A stretch of DNA of 64,000 nt. Source: Zonotrichia leucophrys gambelii. Taxonomy: Eukaryota > Chordata > Aves > Passeriformes > Passerellidae. Shown here piece after piece: positions 62,513-64,000 of the stretch. The notes below the pieces were generated by a model, which saw only the letters and a program-made list of their open reading frames with translations, was not told where the DNA came from and did not search any database. How positions within the stretch are numbered: position 1 is the stretch's first letter; each line of letters opens with the position of its first letter. A program made the translations under genes and the position numbers. The stretch covers positions 11,558,857-11,622,856 of the forward strand of contig NC_088178.1 of NCBI RefSeq assembly GCF_028769735.1. The letters run 5' to 3'.

Positions 62513-64000
62513 AATATGTAACATTCTGCAAGAGAATTGGTGACTTCTTGTATTTTAAAGACTTGGTAGAAACAGAAAGGAAGAAGCAGATCTTTTTGTA
62601 GAATGCTTCTTAAGCTAAAGTTTCCAGCTTTAATCAGCTCAAAAAGGGAAGTCAAGCACAGAAGAATCAAGCAAAAAGGAGATATTTAAGAAATCATGTA
62701 GCTAGAAGCCATGATCAGACTCTTCTACGTAACCACAGAATATAAACAAGGTTAAAGAGTAGATCCTCTCCTTAGAGGATGGATGGTAAATTTAGTGCAT
62801 CTACTTAACATATTTGTAAAATGACAGCTTTCTGATAATGAATACAAAATAAATAACAGGAACACTCATATTTTGCTAAAGGATCAACTTTCACAAAAAA
62901 CACACAAAGACATTTATTCCCTCCCAAGTAAGCATCTAAAGCACAGGGATAATCTAGCTCTAACAGGCTGTGTCACATTTTTCAATTTTCCCACATTGTA
63001 AGGTTTATTAAGATTTCAGCAATAAGTATCTTTTCTTGCCTAATAGAACATAAAATTGTATTACTTATGTATATCTTTCACAAAATATTTATAGTACACT
63101 AGTTGTTTGTAATTCACCTTTAACGAAGTTCCTTTAAAATCAATGGATTTTTTTCTGGAAGTGGCTCCTGTAGTTCTCTGAAGACCTTTGTCTCCAGGTC
63201 GGAAAGGTCTGCTGGCAGCTGGCTTTGCACTGGGTCCATGCCTTTGTATGAGAAATGAAGGCTGATGCTCCAACCTTCTAAATCAGGCTCAGGAGAGGCA
63301 CTGATCACGAGGCAATTTCAGGGCACACAAGTATTTAAAAAAAATAAAGGATAGGTTTGGTTGAGGTTTTTTTTTTAAACTCTCTGCCGTATTGTGGTGT
63401 GACTGAGTTATATTTCTGGAGACAAGCAGTGTTACCCATTCCGTTTGTTCAACATCTGTCAAAAGCCAAGATAACCACACACACGAGTTCCTTCAGAAAA
63501 CAGAAGTTCCCTAAGAAAGCACTGTTTCTGCTCTCTAGGTTTAACACCCAGTAAAGAAAGAATAGAATCAAAATCCCCAGGAAACATCAACATTTTGATT
63601 ACTTTTCCAGCAAGATGCAAGGAGATTCTCACACATTGGATTTTTCATCTGCAGGCTGAAGTTAAGTTGTTACCAGGTACTGTACTTTTTTCTAAATGCC
63701 ATTATTATTCTCAAGCTCTTCCTTTTTAATGTTTACCCTTTATAACAAAGCACCCACATGCCTAGAAATGCCCAACTTTATCCATTCTAGCATCACATTT
63801 GTCTTTATCATAGATATCTTTCTGGCTAATTATTACCCTAAAGTTTCTATTTTTATACCCTCCTCTTATTTTTTTTTCCATCGTTATCTTTTTAAGTAGA
63901 GGTGTGTTTGCCTCCCCATTTCCTGAGAGCTATGAGCATGTCTGTGGACAGCTGCCACCGATGAGGGGTTGAGGTGGACTTGCATGAGCATTTGTCTGTG
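62513..64000. other. Intergenic, no gene recognised
   Basis: Short open frames on both strands between 63060 and 63560 without family resemblance. No RNA gene or repeat that I can name. Confidence 0.65.

Noticed and set aside
63121..63310. Segment with AAAATCAATGGATTTTTT and a Pro/Arg-containing antisense frame, considered as an ancient repeat or gene relic
   Set aside because: I could not match it to a named family; open frames are short and overlap on the same strand in two phases.
25431..64000. tRNA genes, CRISPR arrays, endogenous retroviral genes or LTRs
   Set aside because: I saw no tRNA B-box with a matching A-box, no regularly spaced repeats, and no reverse transcriptase, gag or LTR pattern.

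Overview
The window is vertebrate nuclear DNA, most likely from a bird. Coding sequence sits in many short exons with GT-AG introns. The collagen exons are 54, 108 or 36 bp, the fibrillar-collagen pattern. The recognisable interspersed repeats are fragments of CR1 LINEs, the dominant avian (and turtle/crocodile) retrotransposon. No bacterial or organellar signal is seen.

Positions 160-24555 (+ strand) hold the 3' third of a single gene, recognised as COL11A1, the alpha-1 chain of type XI procollagen. Twenty-one exons encode 606 residues. Sixteen purely Gly-X-Y exons (112 uninterrupted triplets) finish the major triple helix. Five exons then encode the last helical residues, the C-telopeptide with a basic cleavage region, and the COLFI C-propeptide that nucleates trimer assembly. 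The reading frame is intact to the TAA at 24553. The gene enters from upstream of the window, so the promoter, N-propeptide and most of the helix are not here. Two introns are large (1339-7646 and 9427-14487). The second contains a GC/CpG-rich patch (about 12381-12550) and a G/T tract with G-quadruplex potential (14161-14201).

After the stop codon, the 3' UTR carries four matches to the miR-29 seed and four AATAAA signals, suggesting alternative polyadenylation with a longest 3' UTR of roughly 0.87 kb. A perfect RFX X-box palindrome lies at 25729-25741.

From about 25.4 kb to 64 kb I find no protein-coding gene: open frames are short and resemble no family I know. This fits the gene-poor interval that lies 3' of COL11A1 in other vertebrates (towards OLFM3; from general knowledge, not visible here). 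The stretch holds four CR1 fragments (31.3, 41.3, 56.3 and 62.4 kb), microduplications, a 27-nt A tract, and several compact inverted repeats. The cleanest are an 11-bp perfect stem with a 4-nt loop at 60814-60839 and a 21-bp palindrome at 54708-54728.

I do not see a new multi-gene system. The observations most worth following are the cysteine at C-propeptide position 2 (a serine in human alpha-1(XI) as I recall it), the miR-29 site cluster with a site dependent on poly(A) choice, and the unexplained intronic and intergenic structures.
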